Source: Xaviernesmea rhizosphaerae (lineage in GTDB: Bacteria > Pseudomonadota > Alphaproteobacteria > Rhizobiales > Rhizobiaceae). From it: a stretch of DNA of 64,000 nt. A program made the position numbers and the translations under genes. The stretch covers positions 62,001 through 126,000 of the forward strand of contig NZ_MKIO01000019.1 of assembly GCF_001938945.1 (NCBI RefSeq). The letters are read 5' to 3'. This document shows positions 27,549 to 37,996 of the stretch, in pieces (the first letter of the stretch is position 1; each line of letters opens with the position of its first letter). Below the pieces are notes generated by a model. The model saw nothing but the letters and a program-made list of their open reading frames with translations, ran no database searches and was not told the origin of the DNA.

Positions 27549-28727
27549 TCAGACGCGGCGGCCCGCCCGGGCGATCAGCAGCATGGCGCCGCCGGCGGCC
27601 AGCCCCCAGAATGTTCCGGAGACGCCGGCAAAAGACACGCCGGAGGCGGTGACGAGAAAGGTCACGGCCGCGGCCTCACGAGTCGCGGGCTCCCTGAAGG
27701 CGAGACTCGCAGCACCGGCGAAAGCGCCGATCAGCGCAAGCCCGGCCACTGCCTCGATCAGGATTGCCGGGGCGAGCGCCACCAGCGCGGTGATGGTGGG
27801 CGCCAAAACACCGAAGACGATATAGGCAACACCCGCGACGATCGCCGCCCAGTAGCGCCGGCGCGGGTCGGCATGGGCGTCCTCGCCCGCGCACATGGCG
27901 GCGGTGATTGCGGCGAGATTGACGGCATGGCCGCCAAAAGGCGCGCTGAACAGGCTGAAAACGCCCGTGGCGGCAAAGAGGCGGCCCGGCGCCGGCTGGT
28001 AGCCGCTGACATTGAGCACCGCAATGCCGGGAATGTTCTGCGAGGCCATGGTCACGACAAAGAGGGGCAGCGCGATCGTGATGAGGCCGGACCAGGTGAA
28101 GACCGGCGTGACCCATTCAAAGCGCAGGCCGATGCTGTCCGCCAGGCGCGCGCCGGCATTGGCGGGAATCTCCACGCCGAGCGCCACCACCAGGCCGAAG
28201 GCGATCAGCGCCGCGGGCACCGCTGCCAGACGGTGCATCCGCCCGGCCACGGCCCAGGCGAGCACGATCGGCAGGCCGAGCCGGGGATCGAAGGCGACGG
28301 CCTTGACCGGCGCCAGGCAGAGCCCGACCAGCACGCCGGCAAGCATGGCGCTCGCCAGAACCGGCGGAATGGCGGCGACAAGCCGGCCGAAGGGCTTCAG
28401 CAAGCCGGCCGCGACGATCAGGAGCGCGCAGAGAATGAAGGCGCCGATAGCGGCCGGGAAACCGCCCTCGATCCCGCCCGTGGCGGCCAGCAGCGCCGCC
28501 CCGGGCGTGGACCAGGCGATGCTGATCGGCAGGCGCGTCCAGAGGCTGAGCAGGATGGCGCAGAAGCCCATGGCAATCGACAGAGCCGCCAGGCCGGACG
28601 CGGCCTGCGCCTCGCTCGCGCCGGCACCGACCAGCCCGTGCAGGACGACGGCGAAGGAACTGGCAAAGCCGACAAAGGCGGCGAGAAGACCCATGACGGT
28701 GCTTTGGGCCGAAAGATCACGCAGCAT
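27549..28727 (-). CDS. benE: BenE-family benzoate/aromatic acid transporter
   Basis: This 392-residue membrane protein has about 12 helices and the BenE pattern: GLLAAFVGFASSFAVVLHGL near the start, RLPISIAWSTPGAALLA, then NIPGIAVLNVSGYQPAPGRL and FSAPFGGHAVNLAAITAA. BenE proteins import benzoate or related compounds with protons. No benzoate degradation genes are in the window, so the substrate is unproven. It converges on the MHYT gene with only nine bases between the stops. Confidence 0.87.
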   Translation of the reverse strand: MLRDLSAQSTVMGLLAAFVGFASSFAVVLHGLVGAGASEAQAASGLAALSIAMGFCAILLSLWTRLPISIAWSTPGAALLAATGGIEGGFPAAIGAFILCALLIVAAGLLKPFGRLVAAIPPVLASAMLAGVLVGLCLAPVKAVAFDPRLGLPIVLAWAVAGRMHRLAAVPAALIAFGLVVALGVEIPANAGARLADSIGLRFEWVTPVFTWSGLITIALPLFVVTMASQNIPGIAVLNVSGYQPAPGRLFAATGVFSLFSAPFGGHAVNLAAITAAMCAGEDAHADPRRRYWAAIVAGVAYIVFGVLAPTITALVALAPAILIEAVAGLALIGAFAGAASLAFREPATREAAAVTFLVTASGVSFAGVSGTFWGLAAGGAMLLIARAGRRV

Positions 28728-29043
28728 GGAGGAAATCCGGACTGATCGACGGGGAGAAGCGCTGATTCCACCGTTCTTAAAGACCGGACGGAGGGTTGCC
28801 TACCCAATAATGTCGCGTCCCCTGGCGGCGGGAAAGCGCGGAGCCTGCCGGCCCGTGCGGCAGTTCGGCATTTTCTCCAAAGGAGGCGTCTCCTCAAAAT
28901 GGGGCGCAGTCGCCAGTGCCCTCCCCGATCACGCACCGCTGTCCGCCTTTTGATCCGGCATGAGGCCTGCAAGGCTTGAGGATGGACGTGCCTGCGGCTT
29001 AGGCTTATAGTCCGTTTCGATCTGCTTTCGGGGAGGAGAGCTG
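28728..29043. other. Divergent intergenic region between benE and the GAF-Fis regulator
   Basis: These 316 bases separate two divergent genes and should hold both promoters. GGGGAGGAGAG just before 29044 is a strong ribosome site for the regulator. Nothing else stands out. Confidence 0.4.
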
Positions 29044-29988
29044 ATGAACCATTCCGATCATGTCCAGGCGGTCGCGCATCATGCGTCGGCAGCCGCGAGT
29101 TCGCCTGTTGCCGCATCCTGGCGGCGCTGCCTGACACTTTACGGTCTTTCGCCGGAGGAGAGCCGCGCGCCGGAGCGGCTGGGCGAAAGCGAATTCCTGG
29201 CCGCGCGCGAGCGCAGTCAGCCGCTGCTGGAGGAGGCGAGCAGCGAGCTGGACCGGCTGTTTTCCACCGTTGGCCGTTCCGGCTGCTGCCTGCTTTTGAC
29301 GGATGAGCGCGGCGTGGCGCTGGATCGACGTGGCGCTGCCGGAGACGACAAGGATTTTCGCGGCGTCGGCCTCTGGTCCGGCACTGTCTGGAGCGAGGCG
29401 AGCGTCGGCACCAATGGCATCGGCACGGCGCTCGCCGACGAGCGCCCTGTGCTGATCGAGCGCGACCAGCATTTCCTCAGCCGCAACACCCGTCTCTCCT
29501 GCGCCACCGCGCCGATCCGCGATCACCGCGGTCGGGTCGCCGCAGCCATCGATATTTCCACCTGCCGCGACGATGCCAATGATCTGGCGCTGATGGTGCT
29601 GCATCATGCCGTGCGCGAAGCGGCCCAGCGGATCGAGACCAATCTGTTCCGCCGCGCCTTTCCGCAGGCCCGCATTCTGCTGGTTCCGGCAGACAAGGCG
29701 GCCCCTGCCCTTTTGGCGATCGACCGGGACGATCTGGTGCTCGGTGCCACCCGCGCTGCGCGGCTGCGCCTGGGGCTTGATGACGAGCGGATCGCGGCCG
29801 GGGTGCCGGCGGGCGATCTTCTGGGAGAGGGAAGCCAGATCAGGGGCGAGCCGCTGCTGGAGGCCGAGCGCGCGGCCCTGCGTCGAGAATTGTCGCGCAG
29901 CGGCGGCAATGTCTCCCAGGCCGCCGACAATCTCGGCATCAGCCGGGCCACGCTTTACCGGAAGATGAAGCGGCTGCAGGTGAACTGA
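29044..29988 (+). CDS. GAF-Fis transcriptional regulator (AcoR-like, lacking AAA+)
   Basis: This 314-residue regulator has an N-terminal AcoR-like region (SWRRCLTLYGL), a GAF sensor (about residues 60-195, with EASVGTNGIGTALADERPV) and a C-terminal Fis helix-turn-helix (LSRSGGNVSQAADNLGISRATLYRKMKRL). It lacks the central AAA+ domain of classic sigma-54 activators, so it cannot open sigma-54 promoters and must act through another polymerase. Regulators of this shape are common next to aldehyde dehydrogenase and DUF779 genes in rhizobia. Both lie about 2-4 kb downstream here. Confidence 0.87.
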   Translation: MNHSDHVQAVAHHASAAASSPVAASWRRCLTLYGLSPEESRAPERLGESEFLAARERSQPLLEEASSELDRLFSTVGRSGCCLLLTDERGVALDRRGAAGDDKDFRGVGLWSGTVWSEASVGTNGIGTALADERPVLIERDQHFLSRNTRLSCATAPIRDHRGRVAAAIDISTCRDDANDLALMVLHHAVREAAQRIETNLFRRAFPQARILLVPADKAAPALLAIDRDDLVLGATRAARLRLGLDDERIAAGVPAGDLLGEGSQIRGEPLLEAERAALRRELSRSGGNVSQAADNLGISRATLYRKMKRLQVN

Positions 29989-30454
29989 CGCCGTGCCTTC
30001 GCCGGCGCACCACCCCGGCAATCAATGGCCTGCGGCAAAAGGACGGGGCGCAAGCTCTTGCCGTCCGAAGCCGCATTTTCAGGATCACACGCCCGTCCGC
30101 CGGCACGCAGGCAAAAACGTGAAAGAGTTGCCACTTCGGATTCACTGTCCGGCCGATGCATACCCGCCAAGGTGATGGCGCAAAGCTTGGTGCACGGATT
30201 CTTAAAGTCCGTTGATCTAGATATAATCGCAGACAGCCGGCTCGACGGCCGACATGTGCCCCGCACCGGCGAAAGACCCTGCGATGGCCATGGTGGACAG
30301 GCTGTCCCCGGACCCATCTGGGTTCGGCGTTGCGGGACGTTCGTCTTCGGGGAGAGACGGGTCGGGCGTGCCAGGCGTTAAGCGGCGATCATGATGGCGC
30401 CGAGGGGGAGAGACGAGATGGGAGACGATTGAGGGTTTAGTTCGGGGTAACCTC
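29989..30454. other. Intergenic region upstream of the coiled-coil gene, with a possible promoter
   Basis: These 466 bases hold no supported gene. A perfect TATAAT (30222-30227) lies 17 bases after TTCTTA (30199-30204), a possible promoter with a good -10 and a poor -35, about 230 bases before the next start codon. Confidence 0.4.
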
Positions 30455-31138
30455 ATGTCCATCACGGACGCAGTCAAGGGGCCCGGCGAGCGCGCCGTAT
30501 CATGGCACGAGCCGCCAGACCGGGTCGAAAACGAAGCGGCACGCATAGCGCCTGCCGCATTGCCCTCGCTTGCGCCCGCCCTCGTTCCTGGTACGCCCAG
30601 CATCCAGGAGATCGTGCAGCAGCTTGCGGAAAATCCCGAACGGGTGGAACTTATCCATAGGATCGGCTGGCCGCTGACGGCGAGCGAGAAACGGGATCCG
30701 GCCTTCCCCTCCGGCCCGGGCGAAGACCCCGCCGCGCCAGCCGACCGCACGGAGGATGACAGCGCCCGCCCGAATCGGGACGTCGAGGCTGTGCTGGAAG
30801 ATCTGGCCGCCGCCGGCCAGGCGCTCTCCTGGCTCCGGCAGGAGATCTCTACCGTGCGCCAGCAAATGGAGTCCATGCGCCAGGATGCCTGGAGCCTGCG
30901 CGACGAACTGACCCCCTTTCGCAGCGACATGCTGGCCCGGCTGAACGTGCTGTCCGGCCGCCTCGGCGATCTCGAAACCACACTCGAAACCGGCTCGGTC
31001 AATCTGCGCGGCATGCGCGCCGAGGCGATGGCGCATTACAATCAATCACTGACCCAGCAGCGTCAGGACGACCGCCCGTCGATCCGCGACTTGTCCGCCC
31101 GGGTCCAGGCGCTCGAGCAGCGAATCGCCTCCAGCTGA
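30455..31138 (+). CDS. Hypothetical coiled-coil protein
   Basis: I do not recognise this 227-residue protein. Residues 1-105 are rich in Pro, Ala, Glu and Asp and look disordered, apart from SIQEIVQQLAENPERVELI. Residues about 108-225 form heptad-like helices (AVLEDLAAAGQALSWLRQEI, TVRQQMESMRQDAWSLRDEL) suited to a coiled coil or dimer. There is no signal peptide or membrane helix. GGGGTAAC just upstream of 30455 is a plausible ribosome site. It sits between the regulator and a convergent LysE gene, so its neighbours give no functional clue. Confidence 0.6.
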   Translation: MSITDAVKGPGERAVSWHEPPDRVENEAARIAPAALPSLAPALVPGTPSIQEIVQQLAENPERVELIHRIGWPLTASEKRDPAFPSGPGEDPAAPADRTEDDSARPNRDVEAVLEDLAAAGQALSWLRQEISTVRQQMESMRQDAWSLRDELTPFRSDMLARLNVLSGRLGDLETTLETGSVNLRGMRAEAMAHYNQSLTQQRQDDRPSIRDLSARVQALEQRIASS

Positions 31139-31173
31139 ACAGGCCCCAGGCCTTATTGTCGGCATGGTTCGCG

Positions 31174-31812
31174 TCAGCTCGCCGCCTTGCGCCAACCGGC
31201 GGCCAACAGCCCCGCGCCGATCATCAGCGAGCCGCCGGTGCGGTTGACGATACGCTGCACGGAAGGTTTGCGGATCGAGCGGCGCGCTGCAGAGGCCGTC
31301 AGGCCATAGAGCGCGGCATTCAGCGACGCGAGCACGAGGAACGTGGCTTCAAAGATCAGCATCTGCAGCGCCAGCGGCTGCCTTGTATCGAGAAACTGCG
31401 GCAGGAAGGCCACGAAGAACAGGATGCTCTTCGGGTTGAGCGCGGTGATGACATAGGCATGGGCGAAGATGCTCCATGGGCGCATCGCGGCCGCGCCCTC
31501 GCTGCCGTCAGCCTGCCCGGGATCGCGCACCGGCGCACGCCAGAGCTTGATCCCCATATAGATCAGATAGGCCGCGCCCACCCATTTCAGCGCCGTGAAC
31601 AGCGCGGCGGAGGTGGACAGGAGCGCGCCGAGCCCCAGCATCGACGCCGTCATGGCGGTGAAGTCACCCAGCGCCACGCCGGCCACGGTGGCCGTTGCCG
31701 CGCGGCGACCATGGCTGAGCGCATAGGAAATGACCAGCAGAATGGTCGGCCCGGGAATGGCCAGGACCACGGCGGAGGCGGCGACGAAAGCAAGCCAGTG
31801 TTCGATCGACAT
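31174..31812 (-). CDS. LysE/RhtB-family amino acid exporter
   Basis: This 212-residue inner-membrane protein has six predicted helices and the family start: [31 protein letters not shown]. It later has [17 protein letters not shown]. Such proteins export amino acids or homoserine lactone-like compounds; the substrate cannot be read from sequence. The ATG at 31812 has GAGGAG about ten bases upstream and gives the normal family length; the open frame to 31866 is not needed. Confidence 0.9.
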   Translation of the reverse strand: MSIEHWLAFVAASAVVLAIPGPTILLVISYALSHGRRAATATVAGVALGDFTAMTASMLGLGALLSTSAALFTALKWVGAAYLIYMGIKLWRAPVRDPGQADGSEGAAAMRPWSIFAHAYVITALNPKSILFFVAFLPQFLDTRQPLALQMLIFEATFLVLASLNAALYGLTASAARRSIRKPSVQRIVNRTGGSLMIGAGLLAAGWRKAAS

Positions 31813-32062
31813 GATGGATCTCCTCTCTTCCAGCACGATCAATCCACAGGAGCGAGCGGGCGGCAAGGCCCTCTCCGGGCTTTTCGCAACAAAGCATCAG
31901 CAGGCCATTGCAGCGCAGCATGCTTGTCGCGTCGCGGCTGTCGCAGTTTTGAAACAGGGATGTCGGGCAAGAGAGGATGCCGGCTTGTTGATGCGCCGCG
32001 TTCTGCCCCACCTTGGCCCTCAGACAGATGACTGCAGTCTGTTTTTCGGAGGAGGAACCACC

Positions 32063-33571
<1,509 letters not shown>

Positions 33572-33614
33572 TCGGACTGATCCGCCCCCCCTAATCGTAT
33601 GGCGGGGATTTCTC

Positions 33615-33647
33615 AACGGCGGAGCGTCATCGAGCGCTCCGCCGTTT
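33615..33647 (+). terminator. Rho-independent terminator after the aldehyde dehydrogenase
   Basis: AACGGCGGAGCG (33615-33626) pairs with CGCTCCGCCGTT (33635-33646), a 12-pair stem followed by a short T tract. Confidence 0.75.
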
Positions 33648-33816
33648 CGCTTGCACCAATCCGCCACGGGCGGACCTCGACCAGGAGCCGTCCGCTCTGT
33701 GCTTCCGAATGAGTTTGTCCAAAATCATGAACAGCACTGGCTGCGCGTGAGGCTTTGACACAAAGTGCCACGAGGCTCGCGGTTAAGACGAGCCCATCAT
33801 TGCGAGGAAGAACACC

Positions 33817-34239
33817 ATGATCGAAGCCCCCGCACTCTCGGCCGAGACGGAAGGCGAGCCGCGCGTCACCGCCACGCCCGCCGCCCTGGCGCTGGTCGAG
33901 GAGATCCGGCGCGATCACCCGCAGATCCTGTTCCACCAGTCGGGCGGCTGCTGCGACGGTTCTTCGCCCATGTGCTATCCGGCCGATGATTTCATCGTCG
34001 GCGACCGGGATGTGAAGCTCGGCGAGATCGGTGGCGTGCCCGTCTATATCAGCGAGAGCCAGTTCGAGGCCTGGCGCCACACACAGCTGATCATCGATGT
34101 GGTGCCGGGGCGCGGTGGCATGTTCTCGCTCGACAATGGTCGAGAGCGACGCTTCCTCACCCGGTCCCGGCTCTTCTCGGGCGGCGAGGCCTGCGCAATC
34201 CCCGTCATCCGGCGCGGCGACGAGGCAAAGGCGGGATAG
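33817..34239 (+). CDS. DUF779 family protein
   Basis: This 140-residue protein carries the DUF779 core: ILFHQSGGCCDGSSPMCYP (about residues 38-56), with three cysteines, then VPVYISESQFEAW and LIIDVVPGRGGMFSLDNG. The Cys-rich segment suggests metal binding. DUF779 genes are almost always next to acetaldehyde-type dehydrogenases, as here, but the role is not established. A helper in aldehyde detoxification is an inference from context. Confidence 0.85.
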   Translation: MIEAPALSAETEGEPRVTATPAALALVEEIRRDHPQILFHQSGGCCDGSSPMCYPADDFIVGDRDVKLGEIGGVPVYISESQFEAWRHTQLIIDVVPGRGGMFSLDNGRERRFLTRSRLFSGGEACAIPVIRRGDEAKAG

Positions 34240-34245
34240 ACCGGC

Positions 34246-35079
34246 TTACGAGCCGATGAATTTCCGGATCGCGTGCAGATATTGCGCCGGATCCTGCGCC
34301 AGCGCGAGATGGCTGACATTCTTGAGGATCACCAGCTTGGCGCCGGGGATCGTCTCGGCGAGATAGCGTGAATGTTCCGGGCGGATGAATTCGTCATGAT
34401 CGCCGACGACGATCTCAGTCGGCACCGTGATCGACTTCAATTCGTCCTCTGAGAAATTCGGCTCGTTGCGCCACATGGTCTCGATCGCCGCGCGGAACGC
34501 CCTGAAATCGTCCTCGTCATCGAGATCGCGGGTGAAGTCGTGGCCGTTGACCGAGCTGCTGACCTCGAACAGGCCATCGGGCGAGGCATTGGCGGCCTGG
34601 GCGAACAGCTTGCTCAGCCGCTCGGGGTGGTGAATGGCCATGTCCAGCCCGATGATGCCGCCATCGCTGAAGCCGACCAGCGCCACCTTGTCGATGCCGA
34701 GACGGTCGAGAAGCGCGACATAATCCTCAGCCATCAGGTCATAGGTATAGGTCATGCGCAGCCGGGTGGAGCGCCCGTGGCCGCGGCTGTCGGCGATGAT
34801 GACCTCATGCGTCTTAGCGAGCTCCGGCACCTCGAAGCCCCAGGCGTCGCTGCTGCCCATGCCGCCATGGATCAAAAGGATCGGATCGCCCCGGCCCTTG
34901 CCGAAAATCTCGTAGAACATGTGAATGCCGTTGACGGCGGCATAGCCGCTCTCGTCGGCCCGGGGCAGCGGCGGTGGCGGCATGGAGTTGCGCCAGCGCG
35001 GCGCGGGCATGGCAAAAGCCCAGTAGGAGAGCAGACACAGCACCGTCGCGAGGGCGCCGAGACGCAAACGAGAGACCAT
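34246..35079 (-). CDS. Alpha/beta hydrolase, membrane-anchored or secreted
   Basis: This 277-residue protein begins with a hydrophobic segment (LGALATVLCLLSYWAFAMPA), probably a signal peptide or anchor. A standard alpha/beta hydrolase follows, with oxyanion region LLIHGGMGSSDAW, nucleophile elbow GFSDGG, an acid in VVGDHDEFI and His in KNVSHLAL. The exported location is unusual for this family and suggests an envelope or external ester substrate. The substrate is unknown. It converges on the DUF779 gene with six bases between stops. Confidence 0.85.
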   Translation of the reverse strand: MVSRLRLGALATVLCLLSYWAFAMPAPRWRNSMPPPPLPRADESGYAAVNGIHMFYEIFGKGRGDPILLIHGGMGSSDAWGFEVPELAKTHEVIIADSRGHGRSTRLRMTYTYDLMAEDYVALLDRLGIDKVALVGFSDGGIIGLDMAIHHPERLSKLFAQAANASPDGLFEVSSSVNGHDFTRDLDDEDDFRAFRAAIETMWRNEPNFSEDELKSITVPTEIVVGDHDEFIRPEHSRYLAETIPGAKLVILKNVSHLALAQDPAQYLHAIRKFIGS

Positions 35080-35255
35080 CCTCCACCACTTTCCTGGTTG
35101 ACGCGAGACCGTTCGACGGCGGCCGATAACGAAATGCTAACGCAATTTACCTTTCGGTCAATTCCGCTCACGAAGATATGAAGACAGGAAAGCGAATGCA
35201 CAAAAGCCTTGCGCAAGCCCGGCGCGGACGCGCTTATGTCATAAGCCGGATAAGA

Positions 35256-35765
35256 TCAGATCGGTCGCCAGGCAATCAGACCGGGAAGCCGCGCATGGAC
35301 ATTGTCGGCGAGCGGCGCGACGAGAATGCGCGCGGCATCCACGGGCCCGGGAAATTCCAGCACGCCATAGGCGACCGGCTCGAAGCCGAGCGGCCCGTAA
35401 TAGGGTGGATCACCGACCAGAAAGACGGCCTCCGAGCCCTTTCGCCGCGCCGCCTCGACGGCGATGCGCACCAGTTCGCGCCCGATGCCCTTGTTCTTGT
35501 GCGAGGGCCGCACGGCCAGCGGCCCGAGCAGATGGCCGCGCACAGTGCCTGCCATCACCGGCGTCATGCGGACCGAAGCGATGGTTTCACCATCATCGGC
35601 ACAGACGAAGGAAAGGCTCCGATCATGCGGCCCCTGCTCCCGGATGCGCGCCGCAGCCCGGGTGAAGCGCCCGGGGCCAAAGGCTTCCCGGTTGATCAGA
35701 TCGATGGCGTCGGAATGGGTGGCGTCTTCGGTGAGATAGACGAGATCGTGCTTTTTCTGGAACAT
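35256..35765 (-). CDS. GNAT-family N-acetyltransferase
   Basis: This 169-residue protein has the acetyl-CoA-binding motif A, LAVRPSHKNKGIGRELV (about residues 86-102), and the YhbS-like ending DPPYYGPLGFEPV. The acceptor is unknown. The ATG at 35765 fits the family start (MFQKKHDLVYLTED); an upstream TTG at 35795 would add ten residues. It is divergent from the GST gene. Confidence 0.86.
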   Translation of the reverse strand: MFQKKHDLVYLTEDATHSDAIDLINREAFGPGRFTRAAARIREQGPHDRSLSFVCADDGETIASVRMTPVMAGTVRGHLLGPLAVRPSHKNKGIGRELVRIAVEAARRKGSEAVFLVGDPPYYGPLGFEPVAYGVLEFPGPVDAARILVAPLADNVHARLPGLIAWRPI

Positions 35766-36055
35766 CAGGCAACCTGGCAGAACATCGGCGGGCAAACGAA
35801 CAGGCGGAAATGGCCTTTTCCCAAGATGGAAAAAGCCGTCCTGATGGTCAGCGTCGTCGCGAGCGTCCTGCGGGAAACAAAGCCTGATCGTCCTCTTCCA
35901 GAGAGTGCGGGCGGCCTCTTGACCGCAACGCTTTGCCGGATAGCAGAACTGGCGCCGGGGTCAAGCGGAAACGCACTGTTCAGCCGCGACGATCTATGAA
36001 TGTCACGCGCAGGGCTTATCTGACATCTGTAACGGATCGAAACGGAGGGCGGATC

Positions 36056-37042
36056 ATGGGCATGCTGGTGGACGGCGTCTGGAAGGACGTGTGGTACGAC
36101 ACGGAGAAGACCAAGGGGCGCTTTCAGCGGCAGGATTCGCGCTTTCGCAACTGGGTGACGGCAGATGGCAGCGCCGGACCGACCGGCGAAGCCGGCTTCA
36201 AGGCCGAGGCCGGGCGCTATCACCTGATCGTCTCCTATGCCTGTCCCTGGGCCCACCGCACGCTGATCGTCCGGCGGCTCAAGGGCCTCGAACCACTGAT
36301 CTCGCTGTCCGTAGTCGATCCCCTGATGCTGGAGCGCGGCTGGGAGTTCAAGAATCGCGACGGCGGCACCGCCGATCCGCTGTTCGACGCCGAAACCCTG
36401 GCCGAGATCTATGTGAAGGCCGATCCCGGCTTCACTGGCCGGGTGACGGTGCCGGTGCTCTGGGACAAGGCGCAAGGCAAGATCGTGTCGAACGAATCGG
36501 CCGAGATCATCCGCATGTTCAATTCCGCCTTCGACGGGCTGACGGGGTCGACACTCGACCTCTATCCGGCCGATCTGCGCGCTGAGATCGATGCGCTGAA
36601 CGCGCGCATCTATGATGCGGTCAACAATGGCGTCTACAAGGCCGGTTTCGCCACCCGCCAGGACGCTTATGAGGAGGCAGTCGCCGCGCTCTTCTCCATG
36701 CTGGATGAGTTGGAGACGCGCCTGTCCAGCCGGCGCTATCTGATGGGCGATCGACAGACGGAAGCGGACTGGCGGCTGTTCACCACGCTAGTGCGCTTCG
36801 ACGCCGTCTATGTCGGCCATTTCAAGTGCAACCTGCGCCGCATCTCAGACTATCCGAACCTGCAAGCCTATCTGAAAGACCTCTACCAGGTGGAGGGCGT
36901 GAAGGAGACGGTGGTCTTCGACCATATCAAGCGGCACTATTATATGAGCCATCCGACGATCAACCCGACCCGGATCGTGCCCGCAGGCCCCCTTCTCGAC
37001 CTGGACAGCCCCCACGGGCGCGACGCGCTGACGGAACGCTGA
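36056..37042 (+). CDS. Glutathionyl-hydroquinone reductase-like GST (Xi class, YqjG type)
   Basis: This 328-residue protein is the length of Xi-class enzymes, which reduce glutathionyl-hydroquinones. The active-site motif is YACPWAHRTLI, with the nucleophilic Cys at about residue 63. The C-terminal alpha-helical domain includes LSSRRYLMGDRQTEADWRLF and RFDAVYVGHFKCNLRRI, typical of the class. GGAGGG lies upstream of the ATG at 36056. The real substrate, quinone or aromatic xenobiotic, is not shown by context. Confidence 0.92.
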   Translation: MGMLVDGVWKDVWYDTEKTKGRFQRQDSRFRNWVTADGSAGPTGEAGFKAEAGRYHLIVSYACPWAHRTLIVRRLKGLEPLISLSVVDPLMLERGWEFKNRDGGTADPLFDAETLAEIYVKADPGFTGRVTVPVLWDKAQGKIVSNESAEIIRMFNSAFDGLTGSTLDLYPADLRAEIDALNARIYDAVNNGVYKAGFATRQDAYEEAVAALFSMLDELETRLSSRRYLMGDRQTEADWRLFTTLVRFDAVYVGHFKCNLRRISDYPNLQAYLKDLYQVEGVKETVVFDHIKRHYYMSHPTINPTRIVPAGPLLDLDSPHGRDALTER

Positions 37043-37046
37043 GGCG

Positions 37047-37550
37047 CTACCAGACGTCGTCGGGCGAAAGCGTGCCGGCGATTTCGGCCAGGCGGCGGCG
37101 GGTGGACCCTGTCGTCTCCGGCGGCAGGGCGTCGAGCGCGAAGAAGTCGGCCTCGCGGATCTCGGCATCGGGTTTGCGCGGTGCGGTCTGGGTCACGTTG
37201 CGGCAGACATAGAGAAGCACATGATCGCGCCGGCTGGCGGCGCGGTTGAAATAGACCTGCAGCAGGCGCGGCGCGTCGCCCAGCACCAGATTGCCTTCCT
37301 CGCGCAGTTCCTTGGCCAGCGCCTGCGCCGCCGTCTCGCCGCGCTCGACGCCGCCGCCCGGCAGATGCCAGCCCGGCACATAGCCATGGCGGACGAGAAA
37401 GATGCGACCCTCGGCATCGAAACAGGCGGCCCGCACCCCCAGCGTCATTCCCCTGGTGAGGAAGAAGACGGCGTGGACCGCCCGTAAGAGCAGCTTCCGC
37501 CGCCAGCGGCGCCATGTTCGGGGCGCGGCGTGCCCGCTCGTTGCGCTCAT
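37047..37550 (-). CDS. NUDIX hydrolase
   Basis: This 167-residue enzyme has a full Nudix box: GGGVERGE, then AKELREEGNL with the metal-binding glutamates (about residues 70-93). A hydrophobic or basic N-terminus precedes it. The nucleotide substrate is unknown. The open frame runs further upstream into the repeat region, but MSATSGHAAP at 37550 is the first sensible start. It converges on the GST gene four bases away. Confidence 0.85.
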   Translation of the reverse strand: MSATSGHAAPRTWRRWRRKLLLRAVHAVFFLTRGMTLGVRAACFDAEGRIFLVRHGYVPGWHLPGGGVERGETAAQALAKELREEGNLVLGDAPRLLQVYFNRAASRRDHVLLYVCRNVTQTAPRKPDAEIREADFFALDALPPETTGSTRRRLAEIAGTLSPDDVW

Positions 37551-37659
37551 CCGGATGCGGCCTTTCTGTTGATCGACAGGGGTACGCTGGCTGGCGGCCC
37601 GCCCGGTGCGTTTTCGCCCAAATTCTTGCGCCGAGCGTTTTCTTTGGCGCCATCGGCGG

Positions 37660-37824
37660 CTAGGGTCAGGACCCATTAAATTCATGCCATCTGTTCGCGC
37701 GCATGAGCCGGCTGATCGCAACCAATGCTCGGCAAGGCTAAAAGCCTTGCCTTGCGCTTGTCTGCTTCCATCCAATCCCATGCGCGCGAACAGATGGCAT
37801 GAATTTAATGGGTCCTGACCCTAG
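37660..37824. repeat. 165-bp palindromic element with perfect 46-bp inverted arms
   Basis: The left arm (37660-37705) is the exact reverse complement of the right arm (37779-37824), with 73 bases between. The exact centre contains a second perfect nine-pair hairpin: GGCAAGGCT (37731-37739) and AGCCTTGCC (37743-37751). Both outer ends are CTAG. It encodes no protein and no transposase is near, so it looks like a MITE or a large structured intergenic element. Transcribed RNA would form a very stable hairpin. Confidence 0.9.
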
Positions 37825-37926
37825 AGCATCGGACTGAAAACAGTCCTCAGTGCGATGCTCTATATTTTCGTTTTTGCATCGGATTTTTCCGAAAACCGGT
37901 TCCCACTTTTCGGTCCGATGCTCTAT
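37821..37926. repeat. 106-bp RIME-like intergenic element, copy 1
   Basis: This element begins CTAGAGCATCGG and ends with CCGATGCTCTAT, so it has complementary ends and two internal palindromes. A second copy, in reverse orientation and also 106 bp, is at 56983-57088. The core with AAAACCGGTTCCCACTTTT resembles the Rhizobium-specific intergenic mosaic elements, as I recall them. It shares its first four bases with the palindromic element on its left. Confidence 0.85.
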
Positions 37927-37935
37927 CAGAAAATT

Positions 37936-37986
37936 TAGAGCGGAATTCCAGACGAAACCGCGCACACTTTTCGCCATCCCGCTCTA
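37936..37986. repeat. 51-bp small inverted-end repeat
   Basis: Eight-base complementary ends (TAGAGCGG at 37936 and CCGCTCTA ending at 37986) enclose an internal GAAACCGCGCACACTTTTCGCC. This resembles a second short repeat family frequent between rhizobial genes. It ends ten bases before the phosphoesterase ATG, so it forms part of that gene's leader. Confidence 0.65.
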
Positions 37987-37996
37987 GTTAGGCCTC

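Noticed and set aside
31850..32062. Sigma-54 promoter upstream of the aldehyde dehydrogenase
   Set aside because: I found no convincing TGGCAC-N5-TTGC element, and the local GAF-Fis regulator lacks the AAA+ domain needed for sigma-54 activation.
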